The notes below the pieces were generated by a model. That model saw nothing but the letters and a program-made list of their open reading frames with translations. It had not been told where the DNA came from and did not search any database. The position numbers and the translations under genes are program-made. This document shows, in pieces, positions 44,536 to 56,878 of a DNA stretch of 64,000 nt. The DNA lies in assembly GCF_010389155.1 (NCBI RefSeq), contig NC_057766.1:43968463-44032462 (forward strand). Direction: 5' to 3'. The first letter of the stretch is position 1; the number at the start of each line of letters is the position of its first letter. Source of the DNA: Erigeron canadensis. Lineage: Eukaryota > Streptophyta > Magnoliopsida > Asterales > Asteraceae.

Positions 44536-47500
44536 ATTAATTACAATATATGGTTGAAAAAATGAATACACTACAAATTTGCAATTGCTAAGTTTTCAAG
44601 AAAGAAAAATGACCACTTTGTAGAAAATAGCTTCCTATTATCTACCTTCTTATGATAATAATAATCCAAATTGAACAGATAACTACATCTGAATAAGGAT
44701 ATTATGTTTTTTTATACTACAAGTTTGGATGATTTCACTTGCTTTACGAGCATATTTATTTAAAGAAACTCCATAGCATTAGAGGGTTTAAATGTTTCGG
44801 AAGAGTCTAGAGATTCTTGTACTTGTTTATTTTTTTGATTAATTGTAATTGTAACTATATGACGACTAGTGACTTGCTAGTTTGTTCCTCTCATTAATAT
44901 AATTCTATGCCATTTTAAAAAAAATAAAAAATTGTTGGGGTTCAAATGAAACAGATTGTAATTTGTCTGGATATGATAAAAAGAAAGCGAACCCCACAAA
45001 CACCAAAAAGACAAAGCAACTAAAAAGATTAAACCATTCATAAAAATTAAAAAAAAAAAAAAAAAAAAAGAGGACTTATTACGTAACTATCAGATCTTGA
45101 TTGAAGAGGGCGGGTAGTAATAGGATCATCAAAGAGTACGTACTACTGTTTGATAGGTTTGGTTCAAGCGGTGCCTGTGTCTGCTCCTCTCACTTTGTCC
45201 TCTTGTTGTTGTTATTCTTTAGATTCATTATTTCTGGTAAAGTTTAAAGCTATGACATTTACTTCCCCTGCCACTTCCTACACATACTCATAAATTTTTT
45301 TTACCTGCGCTCTTCTTTTTTGAAGGCCTATAGCATAGCTAGCATACCAAATTACCAAGTATTGAATTTTTTTTCCCCCTTTTTCTTATTTATCTTTTTT
45401 AACATTCAGAATCAGATTATTGAAAAAAGAAAACCAACGAAAAGCTAAATGTACATAAATATAGTCAGGGTAAATAGGACCGAGTTTTAGAAGCTAAAGT
45501 TACACCACTTGGTCCAATTTATATGGATTTCTAGTAATATTTATCGGATAGCCAAATAAGGTAGTTTAAACTTTAATTTTGAGTTTACAATATTTGAACA
45601 AAGCACAAAGGTACATTTTCAAAAGAAATCCCAATCTATTGAATAACGGAACGGGTTCAAAAACTAATATATGTGCATTTTTTCTAGTGACCTATGAATA
45701 CATCTACATTTTATACTTGTCTAATATTTTCAATTAAATTCTGGTAAAATTCCAACAACTTTCATTTTCTCTTTGATAATCTTTCCATTTACATTTCTAG
45801 CAAACCTCTTTTCAATCTTTTTTCTCCATCATTTTCAATTAATGCGTTTTCAGTACTAACCTATGTGATAATTTTTATCTTTTTTTTTTCATCTATACAA
45901 CCCATCCCACCCTTTTTTTGTTACCATTTTTCTACAACATATGCGTCAATTGAAGTTTAAAAAAAAAAAAAAACAAAACCCTATATAGATTAAAGAAAAT
46001 GGTAAACATGATTGTAAATAAATACGGAGTATAAAACAATGCTGTTAGAAACATGTAGAGAAAGTTTGAAATAGAAACCCGACTTGTAAATTGGAAAATA
46101 TAATATGTATATTTATTCTGTCTTTACTGTGACCAAATATGTACAAACCAATATGTGTGTGACTGAGTGTGTGTGAACAGATGGTCAGCAGTGAAAGTGA
46201 AAAGGTAGGTCTCAATCAGACTGTGAAAGCATAAATAGTCGATGCATTCAACGATACTTTCATTAATGTTTTTGCAACCTAATCGATATGATATGTAAAT
46301 TTTTTGGAGTTTGACGCTTCACAAATGGTGACAAACAGAACCTACAGTGCCGTTTTCTTCTCTCTCTCTCTCTTTTTTTTTTTTTTTTACTTTTACAGTT
46401 TTACTGTCATTTCTTTTGCTTTTTGAAATTTTTGGAAAACGTACAAATTTCTTCAAAATTAAGTTAACTTTCCTTTCTGGTTAACGAAACCAACTGTGCA
46501 ACCCAACTGGCCAGTCTCCTTTTTAATTCATCCATTAATTACCAGTTTTTATTTTTTAATATTTATTCACATTTATATTTTGTACATTTACCACCAAAAA
46601 GAATTATGGCAATATCACGTGGTTCAATTCATTTCATAGATTCTCTTTGTTTGGTCGGGTATATATATTGTGCATGAACAAAAGAGTTCGTAAATTAAAT
46701 TTGCAATAACTATATATAGGCCGGATTGCCTACAACTCGGGGATAACATATATATAGGACGATGATGGAATGGAAGGAGATATAAATACAGCTAGCAAAC
46801 GCTTTTGATGAAAAATGTTACATGTCATAGTATATAAATACTTTAAGATGCAGAAATACAATAGATCGATGTGCAAAATACCCAATGCTGCAAAAGATAG
46901 AAACCCGTTGTAAAATTCCCAAATCTAGGATAACATGTTGTAAGTTGACTATGGTTGTTAGGGAGTCGAGCTTTTTTTTTTTTCTTTTTTCTTTTTTAGT
47001 AGCCCGAGCTCCAACTCGAACTACATTTCAATTAATCTATTTCTAGTTTCTACTGTATAACACTTTAGTTTTGAATCAACTACTAGTATGTTATTTGCTT
47101 AGGTCAGTAGTACATGCTTGGAAGTATCCTAATTAACGAAGGTCAACTTTGGAAACATGGTATTTGCTTTCAAGGTTAATATGATTTTAACAAGAGTGGA
47201 TTTATTGGAGGTCTCATATTCAATTTCTATTTTTGCTTTTTTGGAAAAATTTTAAGGATGATTAAGAAAATGGTTGAAACATTAATGGACAAAATAACCC
47301 AATTATATCGTAATAATCGTATACACCTGAGAGAAAAAAATAATTCATGGTCTCCGGATAACTCAACAAGAAAACTTCTTACATTTGTCCGTTTTTATGT
47401 TGATTTAACATCCATTTGAAAAGTAGATTTAAATAGTAAAACGATTCTAATCCTAGGTGACTAACAAAAAACCTTTGTTGATAAAAGATTACAAAAACAA

Positions 47501-47599
47501 ACTTATCGTTGGTCCATTTGACAAAATTAGATGGTAGTTTATGGCCGAGTAACAAGGTATTAAGCATTAGTGTAATACATGATGTTCTATTATATTAAA
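44536..47599. other. Gene-free AT-rich region
   Basis: Contains long A-runs (45048-45069 and 45959-45973) and a (CT)nT-run tract (46360-46388). I saw no coding exon, tRNA or element with defined ends. Confidence 0.4.
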
Positions 47600-47872
47600 C
47601 TAGAGGATACCTGCGCAATGCGGCAGCAAAGCGGCGACAATGGGTGATGTTGACATTAACGGTGTTGTTATTAATGTAAAGGTAGTTGACGTAACGTGAT
47701 AGCATAGTTAATCCAAAGAGGCACTTGTGAAATATGAGATATGTGTGAAGATGTTTTGGTTTACGTAAGGGTGTTTTAGGGTTTAAGATACAAATGTTAA
47801 AAGGTTAGAGGTAAAAAAGTTACTTCAAAGGATAAATTGTTTAAAGGAAAAAAAGTTTTTCTCCTTATTAGA
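47600..47872 (-). mobile_element. Helitron-like non-autonomous element, copy E
   Basis: On the minus strand it starts TCTAATAAGGAG and ends CTGC-CGCATTGC-GCAG then, 7 nt later, CTAG (47600-47603). The stem pair differs from copies B and C at corresponding positions on both sides. The interior carries the GTAAAGGTAGTTGACGTAA motif. Confidence 0.6.
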
Positions 47873-47889
47873 TAGTTTAGATATATTGC

Positions 47890-48110
47890 TAACGATGTCC
47901 AACCTAGAATGTCAGAGACACTCCCGTTTTAATCGAGGTTTTGAGTTCGATCCTTAGGAATGACAAATTTTGAAGTTTTTTTCTTCCGAATACTTGTAAC
48001 GACTCATGGTCAATATCTTGTTGTTTAGGGTACGTGCAAGTTTTACCATTATACGATGAAGTTTATCTGATATCGTATACTGACCGAATGTTAAGAAAAC
48101 TATATTAAGT
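47890..48110 (+). mobile_element. SINE, older copy
   Basis: Aligns by eye along its length with the SINE at 53470-53690: TCAGAGACACTCC, GAGTTCGATCCTTAGG (B box), CATGGTCAA-ATCTTGTTGT and ACCATTATACG-TGA. The tail and target duplication are eroded. Confidence 0.7.
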
Positions 48111-48506
48111 ATACAGACTGAATGACTCTATAAAATTAAGTTGATACTTCCACATATTATGGGTAACATATAAGACATCTCTATTTTTCTTACGTGAAAT
48201 ATTTAGAATTACCATTACTTAGCTTTCAATCCTTTTATTCCAATTTTTTGTTGTTGTTGTACTAAAGTTAAGCCTATCGATTTTGAAGTGACTTGTTAAT
48301 CTAATAATTGGCATAAATGTTCGGCAGTTTTAAAGAAAAATCACTGTTTTCTAATAAGAACATTACTAGATATCATTTTTCTATTGCTGATAGATTTTCA
48401 AACGTATACTTTCGAAATGAGTTTTTATACACTTGCACTCCAATGTAGACTAAATGACTAATATATTGAATTGGGAATTGGGATATCATCTCTGCTAGAA
48501 CATTAT

Positions 48507-48600
48507 GGGGTATTTGGCCTAGTTTTTTAAAGAAGCTTTTAGCTTTTTTGCTTATTTTGAGAGAAAAAAAAGCCAAAAGATATAAGCTAGGCCAAACAAC
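48507..48600. mobile_element. Short MITE in duplication copy 1
   Basis: GGGGTATTTGGCCTAG... and ...CTAGGCCAAACAACTCC form imperfect inverted ends with TAT on each side. The insertion is absent from the matching place in copy 2. Confidence 0.65.
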
Positions 48601-49175
48601 TCCTATATAACCTTAGATACAATCTCTCTTATATACCGGAGATTAAGCGTTTGAATTTTATTAACTTCAAAGAGCAATATAAAAAACTTTTTCATCACAA
48701 ATTTGTATTACGGATCATTTCCCATATTACATGACGGATCATTTCCCATATTACATTATACTAATGGATAGGTGCTCGTGGTATTTTAGTTACTTCTGGC
48801 TCTTTTGTTGCACAATGTCCTCGAAATTTGTATGAGAATACATCAAAAACATCAAGAAGTAAAAATTGGTAGCTTGGACTTCGTTGATGAGGTTTTTTTT
48901 TTATGTCTCGGGTTACCGTAATTGACCTATTTTTTTTCAATCTTTTTGCATTTTTTGCATTTAAAATTTCGGGAGGGTTCGAGGTAGACTAATTTGTTTG
49001 CCATCTAAAATGTGTATTTCAAATTGTAACTTTAACCCTTAGCACATTGTTAGTCGGTTATTTTATACTTAATATGTTTACTATTTTTGCCTGTTAAAAA
49101 AAAAAAGGTAAATCTGACATTGTACTCTATCTAAGCTTAAGAAAGCTTTTTCATCTTGATTTTTTATACCATAAA

Positions 49176-49350
49176 AATGATAATGAGTTTTCCTAACAAA
49201 TTAGCCTAAAAATCCTTCTAATTATTGGATGATGACATGTTGAAAAATCAGGGGGAAGATTAGGAAAGAAAACTAGTGGATACCACATGTCACCTTCTTA
49301 AAGTGTTAAGAAGATTTTAGACTATTTTGTTAAGAATATTGGTCATTTTC
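49176..49350. mobile_element. Palindromic MITE in duplication copy 1
   Basis: The first 60 bp (AACAAATTAGCCTAAAAATC) resemble the reverse complement of the last 60 bp (AACAAAATAGTCTAAAATCT). The segment is missing from copy 2. A related half-element is at 12950-13030. Confidence 0.6.
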
Positions 49351-49719
49351 CATTATTTTAACAAATATTAAAATATTTACTACCCAAAGAATATTATTTT
49401 TGCCTTATATTAAATATTAAACAATTTGAGTTCAATTTACAAGAAAAAGATGAGTGGAACTATGGAACATACAATACGTATAGTTTGAATATTTAAAGTC
49501 TTTGTTTTGTAACTTTGACCTTAAATATATATATTTTTGTTATATAATACTTGATGAAATTATGCCCAATGAGAATGTATCTAAAACTCAATCAATTCAT
49601 ATAGTTTTCATAAAAGATTATACAATATAAAAAAAAATTATGGTCACAAGTTAAATAATAAAAACTTTGAAAACTCAAAACATGACACTTTTAATGGGAC
49701 GAAAGGAGTAACATTTTTC

Positions 49720-51690
49720 AATTGTAGATAGCTTTTCACTTACAAACGTATACTTTCGAAATGAGTTTTTATACACTTGCATACCAATGCAGACTAATAT
49801 ATTGAATTGGGATATCATCTCCACTATAATTAATATCATCTCCACTATAATTAACATTATATAACTTTAGATACAGCCTCTCGTACATACCAGGGATTAA
49901 GCGTTGAAACTTTATTGACTTCAAAGAGCAATATAAAAAACTTTTTCATCACAAATTTGTATTACAGATCATTTCCTATATTGCATTATACTAATGGATA
50001 GGTGCTCGTGGTATTTTGGTAATTTTGGTTCTTTTGTTTCACCGTGTCCCTGAAATTTGTATGAAAATGCATAAAAAACATCACGAAATGAAAATTGGTG
50101 GCTCGGTCTTTATTGATAAGGTTTTTTCTTATGTCTCAGATTACCGTAATTGACTTAATTTTTTTTAACCTTTTTGCATTTTTTCCATTTAAAGTTTTGG
50201 GAGGGTTCAAGATAGACTAAATTGTTTGCTATCTAGAATGTGTATTTAAAATTGTAACTTTAACCCGCAGCACATTGTTAGCGGTATATATATTGTTTTT
50301 GCCGGTTAAAAAAAAAGGCAAATCTGACGTTATACTTTATTTAAGCTTAAGAAATCCTTTCCATCTTGATATTTTATACCATAAAAAAATAAGGGATTAT
50401 GGCACTCGAATGTAACCAATTATGACTCAATAGTAATGTAATGTAGTGACCTTTTAAATTGGCTATTTGATGTAAGTACATTTCAATTTTTTTCTTTTAA
50501 TGTATCGGTTGACCTGTTGTACCGGTAGCCGGTAATAATGTTAGTTTTACTTTGGGATTATGACATTAGAGTGTAACCAACTATGACTGAATGGTTATGT
50601 TATGCAGTGATCTATAAAACTGGCTATCTGATGTAAGAGCCTCTCATTTTTGTACTTTTCATTTACCAGTTGACCTGTTGTACGGTCATGGTTACGGTTG
50701 TGGGTTATGAACTCCAACGAAATGGATGGTCAATGGTCTTAGACTATGACGAGGTTGTAGTGGGTAGTCTCGGTCTCATTTTTTCTGCCATTTAGGAGGT
50801 GCGGCCATCTCTCCACCGTCTCCACATCCGGACACGTACCACCGTCGATTGCCACCAATAATATAAACAGATGTCAGCCACCACCCAGACAACCACCGTC
50901 GCCATTCTCTGTCAACCCCACCCCCCCCCCCTTTTTACCCCATTGTAAACCAAAGTTGCTGGATCTTGATTGTGGTGGGGATGGGATGGTCGGATCTTTC
51001 TGGTTAACAATGATGAAGTGATCATAACACAATCTGATTTGGGGATTAGGGTTTGAGTATGATTATTATTGAATCGTGTTCTGAAATCAATAAATGTATA
51101 TATGCATCTTTCTATATCTAGTGTTGATTTGTGTTCGGGATTGAAGTTAGATATTGAGTTACAGTTTCACATTTGCTCTCGGAAAAAATTGTTGTTACCG
51201 AAGATAGTGCCGGAAATTAGACGGAGAAGATGACCAGAGTATAAAGTCGTCGGACTAACCCGGTAGGATACATCGAGTAAACAAAACAGAGAGGTTCTTA
51301 CATCAATTTTAACACTTTCGTAGGTTACTGCATTATATAACCATTCACTCATAGTTGGTTACACTCCGATGCCTTAATCCCTATTCTTTTTTACGTCAAA
51401 TGTGGCATTACCGGTTACAAATAGGATGTTACCCGGTAAGATACATTAAAAGAACAAAAATAGAAAGTTCTTACATCAGATAGCCAATTTGAAAAGTCAC
51501 TACATTACATAATAATTGAGTCATAGTTGGTTATATTCCGGTGCCATAATCCCAAAAGATAATGTTCAAACTACTTATTTATTTTAACAAATATTAAAAT
51601 ATTTATTACATAAAGAATATTATTTTTGCCTTATAGTATTAAATAATTAGAGTTCAATTTACAAGAAAAAGATGAGTGGAACTGTGGAAC
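49720..51690. repeat. Tandem segmental duplication, copy 2 (split by a Mutator-like element)
   Basis: Same order of blocks as copy 1. Its unique insertion is the 1161-bp element at 50393-51553. The right remainder resumes with ACAAATATTAAAATATTTA and the ATGAGTGGAACTGTGGAACA block. A MITE-like end (GGGACGAAAGGAGTA, about 49697-49711) marks the join between copies. Confidence 0.85.
50393..51553. mobile_element. Mutator-like element with doubled terminal inverted repeats
   Basis: Left end GGGATTATGGCAC and right end GTGCCATAATCCC are inverted. The 9-mers AAAAAATAA (50384-50392) and AAAAGATAA (51554-51562) match at 8 of 9, as for a MULE duplication. Each terminus consists of two tandem units: left at 50393-50553 and from 50554; right ending at 51381 and at 51553. 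Every unit starts GGGATTA and contains GTGTAACCAACTATGA-like and GATGTAAG words. The middle holds a C-run (50917-50930) and no transposase. Confidence 0.75.
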
Positions 51691-51994
51691 ATACAACACA
51701 AGCAAAAGATTTTCTTCATCATTTCTTTTAATCTTCCTGCCATAATTCTGATGATGTAATCATCACCCTTGTTTACTTTTTTACATCAAAAAACCTACTC
51801 CCCCCTCCTAGTAAATTATTTTTTTATCTTCTAACCCCATACTTGTAATTTTTCCTAACTTTTCACACAAATTCAACTACTGTATATATTTTTTAATGAC
51901 AAACAGCAGCAGCAGCAGAAGAGTACTAAATAAAACATAAATACAATACATGAATTTATCTATCTATATTTCTTCCCGCGCGCCATCAGCAGAG

Positions 51995-53060
51995 TCAGAT
52001 GCTGCTTCGTTTTTTTTCATCAACAGAGATCCGAGCCCCGTGAGACGGAGCACTCCCAGATCTTGATAAAACTTGACAACCTGAAAAACAAATTAAAATA
52101 ATCAATTTATTACTACTTTTTTTTTTTCTGACATAAAAGTAGTGGACGGTTGATTAATTAAATAAATATATTTTTGAAAGAGAATTAAATAATTAATATC
52201 TTGGATAATTAAGTAAATGAAAATGTACCACGAGAAGGCGAACTACTACTGTAGGATTTTTTACAGTGTAGAATAGCACTTTGGATTCCATCCTGTTGTT
52301 GCAAAGCAGAATCATCTCTTCTTAACGCCGGTAACGGAACCGGTTTAACTGCGGCGGATGACGACGAGGATGACCTGCTCTTACCGAGGTACTTTCTCGG
52401 AGAAAAGATAGAAGTTGTGGCCGGAGATGACGAGGAGTTATCCGGCAACCGGACCTTATCGTGAAACCGCTTGGAAGGCTTGATGATATTCAAGTACTTG
52501 TAAACAACTTGTTTGGAAAAGCGCTTGGAAGAATGGTCGTGATCTTGTTCGGATGTGACAAGTTTGTTACGGAAACTACTGTTGTCACGTTTTAGCAAGG
52601 AGCTGATAGTAGTGGTGACTTGTTTATCATCACATTTTATTTCACTTCTAGTCTCATGTTTCATTTTGTTTTGAAAGCCCAATTTCAAAACACGAAATGG
52701 GGATTTAGGTGATTTTGTAGTACTGGAGGAATCTAGAGGTAATATTTTGCTCTTGTTGAAAAAAATGGAATGTGGAGATGAACAGGGATAATAAGTCTGG
52801 TTTGACTTTGACTTTGTGTCAAGCCCATCCATGTTTGAAAAACAACCTTCTTGTTGTTGTTGGTAATGGTCACTTGAGTGAAAGTCACTAATGATGTTGA
52901 TAGTTGTAGAATCCACACATTGGTCATTGTTATTATTATTAGTGAAGACTAAATCGAAGAATGAAGATTCGTCGTCGGATATTATGTCCAAGTTAGTGGA
53001 GGTTAAGGGGTCTCCGATGCCGGCATTTCGCCAGAATTTGACCAGGCTAAACACGTCCAT
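51995..53060 (-). CDS. Membrane-associated kinase regulator (MAKR2/MAKR5-like)
   Basis: Two exons on the minus strand, 52229-53060 and 51995-52080 (phase 1), give 305 residues. The N-terminus MDVFSLVKFWRNAG and the acidic segment SDDESSFFDLVF match MAKR2/MAKR5. The middle has basic clusters (SPFRVLKLGF, VVYKYLNIIKPSKRFHDK) that in MAKRs bind anionic plasma-membrane lipids. The conserved C-terminal part reads LGKSRSSSSSSAAV, RRDDSALQQQDGIQSAILHC and, from exon 2, VLSRSGSAPSHGARIS ending RSSI. MAKRs modulate receptor kinases (BKI1-like brassinosteroid and CLE45/BAM3 signalling). I used the ATG at 53060 because it begins the family N-terminus, although the frame is open further upstream. A (GA)n tract (53296-53311) lies in the promoter or 5' UTR. 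Confidence 0.93.
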
Positions 53061-53469
53061 TGTAGGGAAAGCCAGAATGAAAGAGCGAGTAGTTTTAAGA
53101 GAAATGAAATATATATTGGGTCTGGTTTGATGGTGTTTGAAAGACAAATATATAAAAATGATGGGTATAAATAAATACAAGAAGTGGAGTAAAGTGGGAA
53201 AGCTTTCCCTTCGTTTAATGGTGTGTTTGGCCTGCTAGAGTTTCAGAGTGAGTGAGATAGAGAAAAGAATAAGCTTTTTAGGCACACAGTCACAGAGAGA
53301 GAGAGAGAGAAAGGATGAATCAAAGCATATAGCTAGACGAGTCGTGTATTTGTTTGATTCCCTTTAACAATAACAAATCTATGGCGTCACATTGCATTTT
53401 CCGATGGTAATTATTAGAGTATTTTCTCTAAAGTTTATTCCCTTAGTAAACTTGATTAGTTGATTAGAT

Positions 53470-53690
53470 AATGTTGATGAAGGTCAGTCCAACTAGTCAG
53501 AGACACTTTTGGTTTTATCCAAAATTTTAAGTTCGATCATTAGGGATGACAAAATTTTTGGGTTTTTCTCTCTGAATATTTGTAAAGGCCCATGGTCAAC
53601 ATCTTGTTGTCTAAGATACACGCAAGACTTCACCATTATACGGTGAGGTTTCCCCAATGTCGTATACCTACTTAATGTTCGAAAAAAAAA
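53470..53690 (+). mobile_element. SINE with poly(A) tail and 12-bp target duplication
   Basis: A perfect 12-bp direct repeat, AGTTGATTAGAT, brackets the element (53458-53469 and 53691-53702). The body has a B-box-like AAGTTCGATCATT and ends in an A-run directly before the second repeat. These are the marks of target-primed insertion by a LINE machinery. The older sister copy is at 47890-48110. Confidence 0.87.
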
Positions 53691-53702
53691 AGTTGATTAG
53701 AT

Positions 53703-54064
53703 GTTGAAATACAATTATCCAAGTATCTATGTAACCAAGCAATAATTTTTTTTTTTATTTTTTTCTTTTCATGAAAGACAATTATCAAAGTTGAAATGAG
53801 TTTAAACTAATTCACTTATATAGAATTATGGATTAATTACATGCGTATGAATGTAAAGGGGGGCGGAGGAACTATTCCAAATCCAACCAATAACATTTTT
53901 TTAAACTCATTTCAATCTTTTAACCTTTTTAACAAACCATCCCAACTATCTTCACTGTTCTCCATAAATTTTCCGACAACGCTACCACTAAGTTAACACT
54001 ACTAAGCTAATCAAAAACATACAATTAACGACAATGTAAAAAGATAAATATATGTATATATACA
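53703..54064. other. MAKR upstream region, gene-free
   Basis: AT-rich with a T-run at 53749-53765; no feature recognised. Confidence 0.4.
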
Positions 54065-54375
54065 TATAAACAGCAACAGTTTAACCAAAAAACCTAAGAA
54101 AGGGTTCGCCGGAAAATAAACCGACATAAGCAGTAGCAGTTAACCATAAACCCAAGAAAAAGGGCTTGCCGGAAACCACAGTCGCCGTAAGCAGCAACAG
54201 TTAACCAGAAACCCCAAGAAAGGGCTCGTCGAAAAACCGATGCATCATCCTGCAGTACCAACAGTTCACTGGAAACCCAAGAAATAGCTCGCTGGAAAAC
54301 CGATCCAAGAAAACAACAAGAAACCTTATCGATTAAACCGGAAACGCCAAAAAAGGGGTCACCGGAAAACCGAAC
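54065..54375. repeat. Minisatellite, unit about 60 bp, four or more copies
   Basis: CAGCAACAGTTAACCAGAAA ... AAGAAAGGGCTCGCCGGAAAA recurs from about 54070, 54130, 54192 and 54253, with a more diverged continuation to 54375. The minus-strand ORF across it is a consequence of the repeat. Confidence 0.78.
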
Positions 54376-56878
54376 AAACAAGTAGTCAAATAGCCAACTA
54401 TACCATTACACAAGCAAAACAAAGTTTTGGCCGTTAGAAAAGTGAACGTTTCTGGCCGACAACCACCGAAAACCCCAAAAAGGGGTTTCCGATCTCACCG
54501 GAAAGGGTGATATATAATGTTAGGAGCATCGACAAGTTTTATCGGTACGTATTCCGGCAATAAAAGCCAAGAAAAACTTAGATCTAGCCTCAAAATCGAA
54601 ACCCCCCAAATAATTTTTTTAGGTTTCTGGCGATACAAAGAGATTGACACAAGAAAAAAAAACAGTCACAAGCACACGCTCCCAACGTTCACAAGGATCG
54701 GCCAAAACATGCCGATATATATAGCCAAAACTAGCCGATGCATGTGCTATAGGGTTACCAAAAAACCGATGCAAACCGATGTTTTTTGCCTATAAATAGC
54801 TGACTACACTCTTGTCCCCTATGTTACCAATTGGTACGGTCCTAATAGTATAACTAGAACATTGATAACTTGTAAAAACTATATATAGATTATTAGAATT
54901 TGTTAATAAAAATAATAATAAATGGGTAAACACGTATACGCATCAGAAGACTGTATATTATATATATGTTCGTTTCTGTCAACTTCATTTACTAAATGAT
55001 CATGTTCATTAGTTAGTTTTATTTTTCCACTAGAATACTAGAGGACATACATGTTTGCGAAAAGATGTTACCATCTATGGCTCTATGCAATTGAGTAGTT
55101 TTTGACTATCGGGCTTATTTTTTAGAAAAAGTTTAATAAAACTCAGTGTTCCACATTCAAACTCATGTCGTACTCATACGACAACACTTGATCTTAATTG
55201 TGGTCGTAATTATTATTATTTTGTGCATATCAAACTGAGAAATGATAACTAACAATAACTTACACTATTTAATATGGATACTAAGTAATTGTTGGTTTTC
55301 TCTTTTAATTTGTATTTAAGTTAAAACTTAAAGTAAAAAAGTAGCCCATTTTAGAATCTTTTAATGTGAAAAGATTTCGATATTAAGGCCAAAATCACTT
55401 TTGATTATTCAATATAGAGATGGGGGCAACAATAGACAAAAGAAAAGCTACGGGTGTGTTAGGAAATATAAAAAAGAGAAGAGAAAAAGGAAAAGCTATT
55501 GGTAATTGGTAAAACTAAAAGACCCAAAAAGAAAAGACTTGTGAGACAAAGGTAAAAGGGAAAGAAAAGAGAGGGTGCTCAAAGGATAGGGTCAAAAAGA
55601 AAGTGTATCTCAAAGTGAAGGGGGGTTTTGAGGTGACTTTTGCTTTTCTTTGTTTCTTTTCTTCCCCTTTTCTATCTTTTTCTCCCATTTACTTCTATAT
55701 ACTTATTTTTCTCTCGTTTTGGTTCAAACTCCAAAGCAGAGACACTCTTCCATGACAAGTTTAGCCACTAGAAAAATATACATTTCTACAGTAACTAAAT
55801 CGGTTATCAATATATCTAAGTTGATTTACAAACTTTTCAAACATCGATCATCTAACTAATATGTTAATGTTTTAATGATATAGAATACATTAGAGCACTA
55901 AAAACTGCTCAGTTATATGTCATTGTGGTGTCTCGAATGCGAATTATAAATTTGCAATCTTGCATAATATTCAAAATTGTTTCAACTAGCATAGTACATA
56001 TTTAATTTACGTCCCAGTTTTAGTTACTATTGTGTTATTTTGAGTCACATGTGATAGATTAGCTTTTCAAATTATAAATTATATAATTTCGATAATGACA
56101 ACTCAATGGATGAAATGTTATATGGAGTTTTTTTTAGTAAATCAAAATGAAAAGCTAATTATTTAAATGTGGTAAAAAAAATTAAAATTGACTTACTGAA
56201 TAGCCAATATCTTTATACACCCGGACACTACAAATGTTAGATATATAAATTGTTCATTTTTTGCGCAAGTGAAAGAATACTTTTGGAAAGGATGGAAAAT
56301 AGAAATATGCTTTGTTTGAAAAGAATTTAAAAGTAGAGGGGGTGGAACTAAAAGGTAAATGAAAGAGAAGAGCGGGTGGGGGTGTGGGCACGCCTAGTCG
56401 TAAGTATAATGAACCCAAAATCCAAAGCTATCTTAAAGGAAGAGTTGGGCTGACTCCTCCTTCGGATTTTAAAAGGTTTGACTTTCCTTTTTCATTAATA
56501 AAGCGGACTATGACCATTTGCTCTTGTATTGGACAAGTATTTACTCTTCATACGGACTTGTTTCAGTTACATCTTAAACCCAAAATTTAACCCAGCTTAA
56601 ACATTTTTATGAATGAGAATGAGTTTTTTAATCCCGTAAATAGATAATCGTTTTAATATACCACAATGGTGTCTTTTTTTAGTTTTATTCTTAATCTTTT
56701 AACTAACCCATCAATCAAATCATTGGATTGTTAATCAAACTCAATTTTTTCATTTTCATACTCATTAACCAAATACCTCCTAAACTTAATGCACAATGCT
56801 CACTATGCATTTTTACCTTGGCTTGAAGTTTCTGGTAATAAAATAAAGAAAGTCTATTTAACAAACCTAATTAATACT
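54376..56878. other. Gene-free region
   Basis: CCGGAAA-rich sequence to about 54560, then AT-rich. A purine-rich tract at 55480-55620 is followed by a pyrimidine-rich tract at 55640-55715. No coding exon was recognised. Confidence 0.4.

Larger units (their letters stand above)
48361..49480. repeat. Tandem segmental duplication, copy 1
   Basis: Shares long near-identical stretches with copy 2 (49720-51690), for example AACGTATACTTTCGAAATGA, TACTAATGGATAGGTGCTCG and TTACAAGAAAAAGATGAGTG in the same order. It carries two insertions that copy 2 lacks: a MITE at about 48507-48600 and a palindromic MITE at about 49176-49350. A local 25-bp duplication (GACGGATCATTTCCCATATTAC) lies near 48710-48755. 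Confidence 0.85.

Noticed and set aside
44347..44565. Plus-strand ORF of 72 codons rich in Ser, Phe and Gly
   Set aside because: Lies within the hAT-like MITE at 44293-44535 and follows its GGTTCC repeats.
44536..47599. Hidden gene or microRNA precursor in the long gene-free region
   Set aside because: I looked for splice-linked frames, known miRNA sequences and long hairpins and found none convincing.
52209..53180. Upstream start for the MAKR protein with a hydrophobic leader
   Set aside because: The family N-terminus begins at the ATG at 53060; the upstream part looks like 5' UTR in an open frame.
54094..54381. Minus-strand ORF of 95 codons
   Set aside because: Produced by the roughly 60-bp minisatellite; no gene signal.
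54517..54795. Plus-strand ORF of 92 codons
   Set aside because: No recognisable domain, poor codon texture and no splice context; probably chance.
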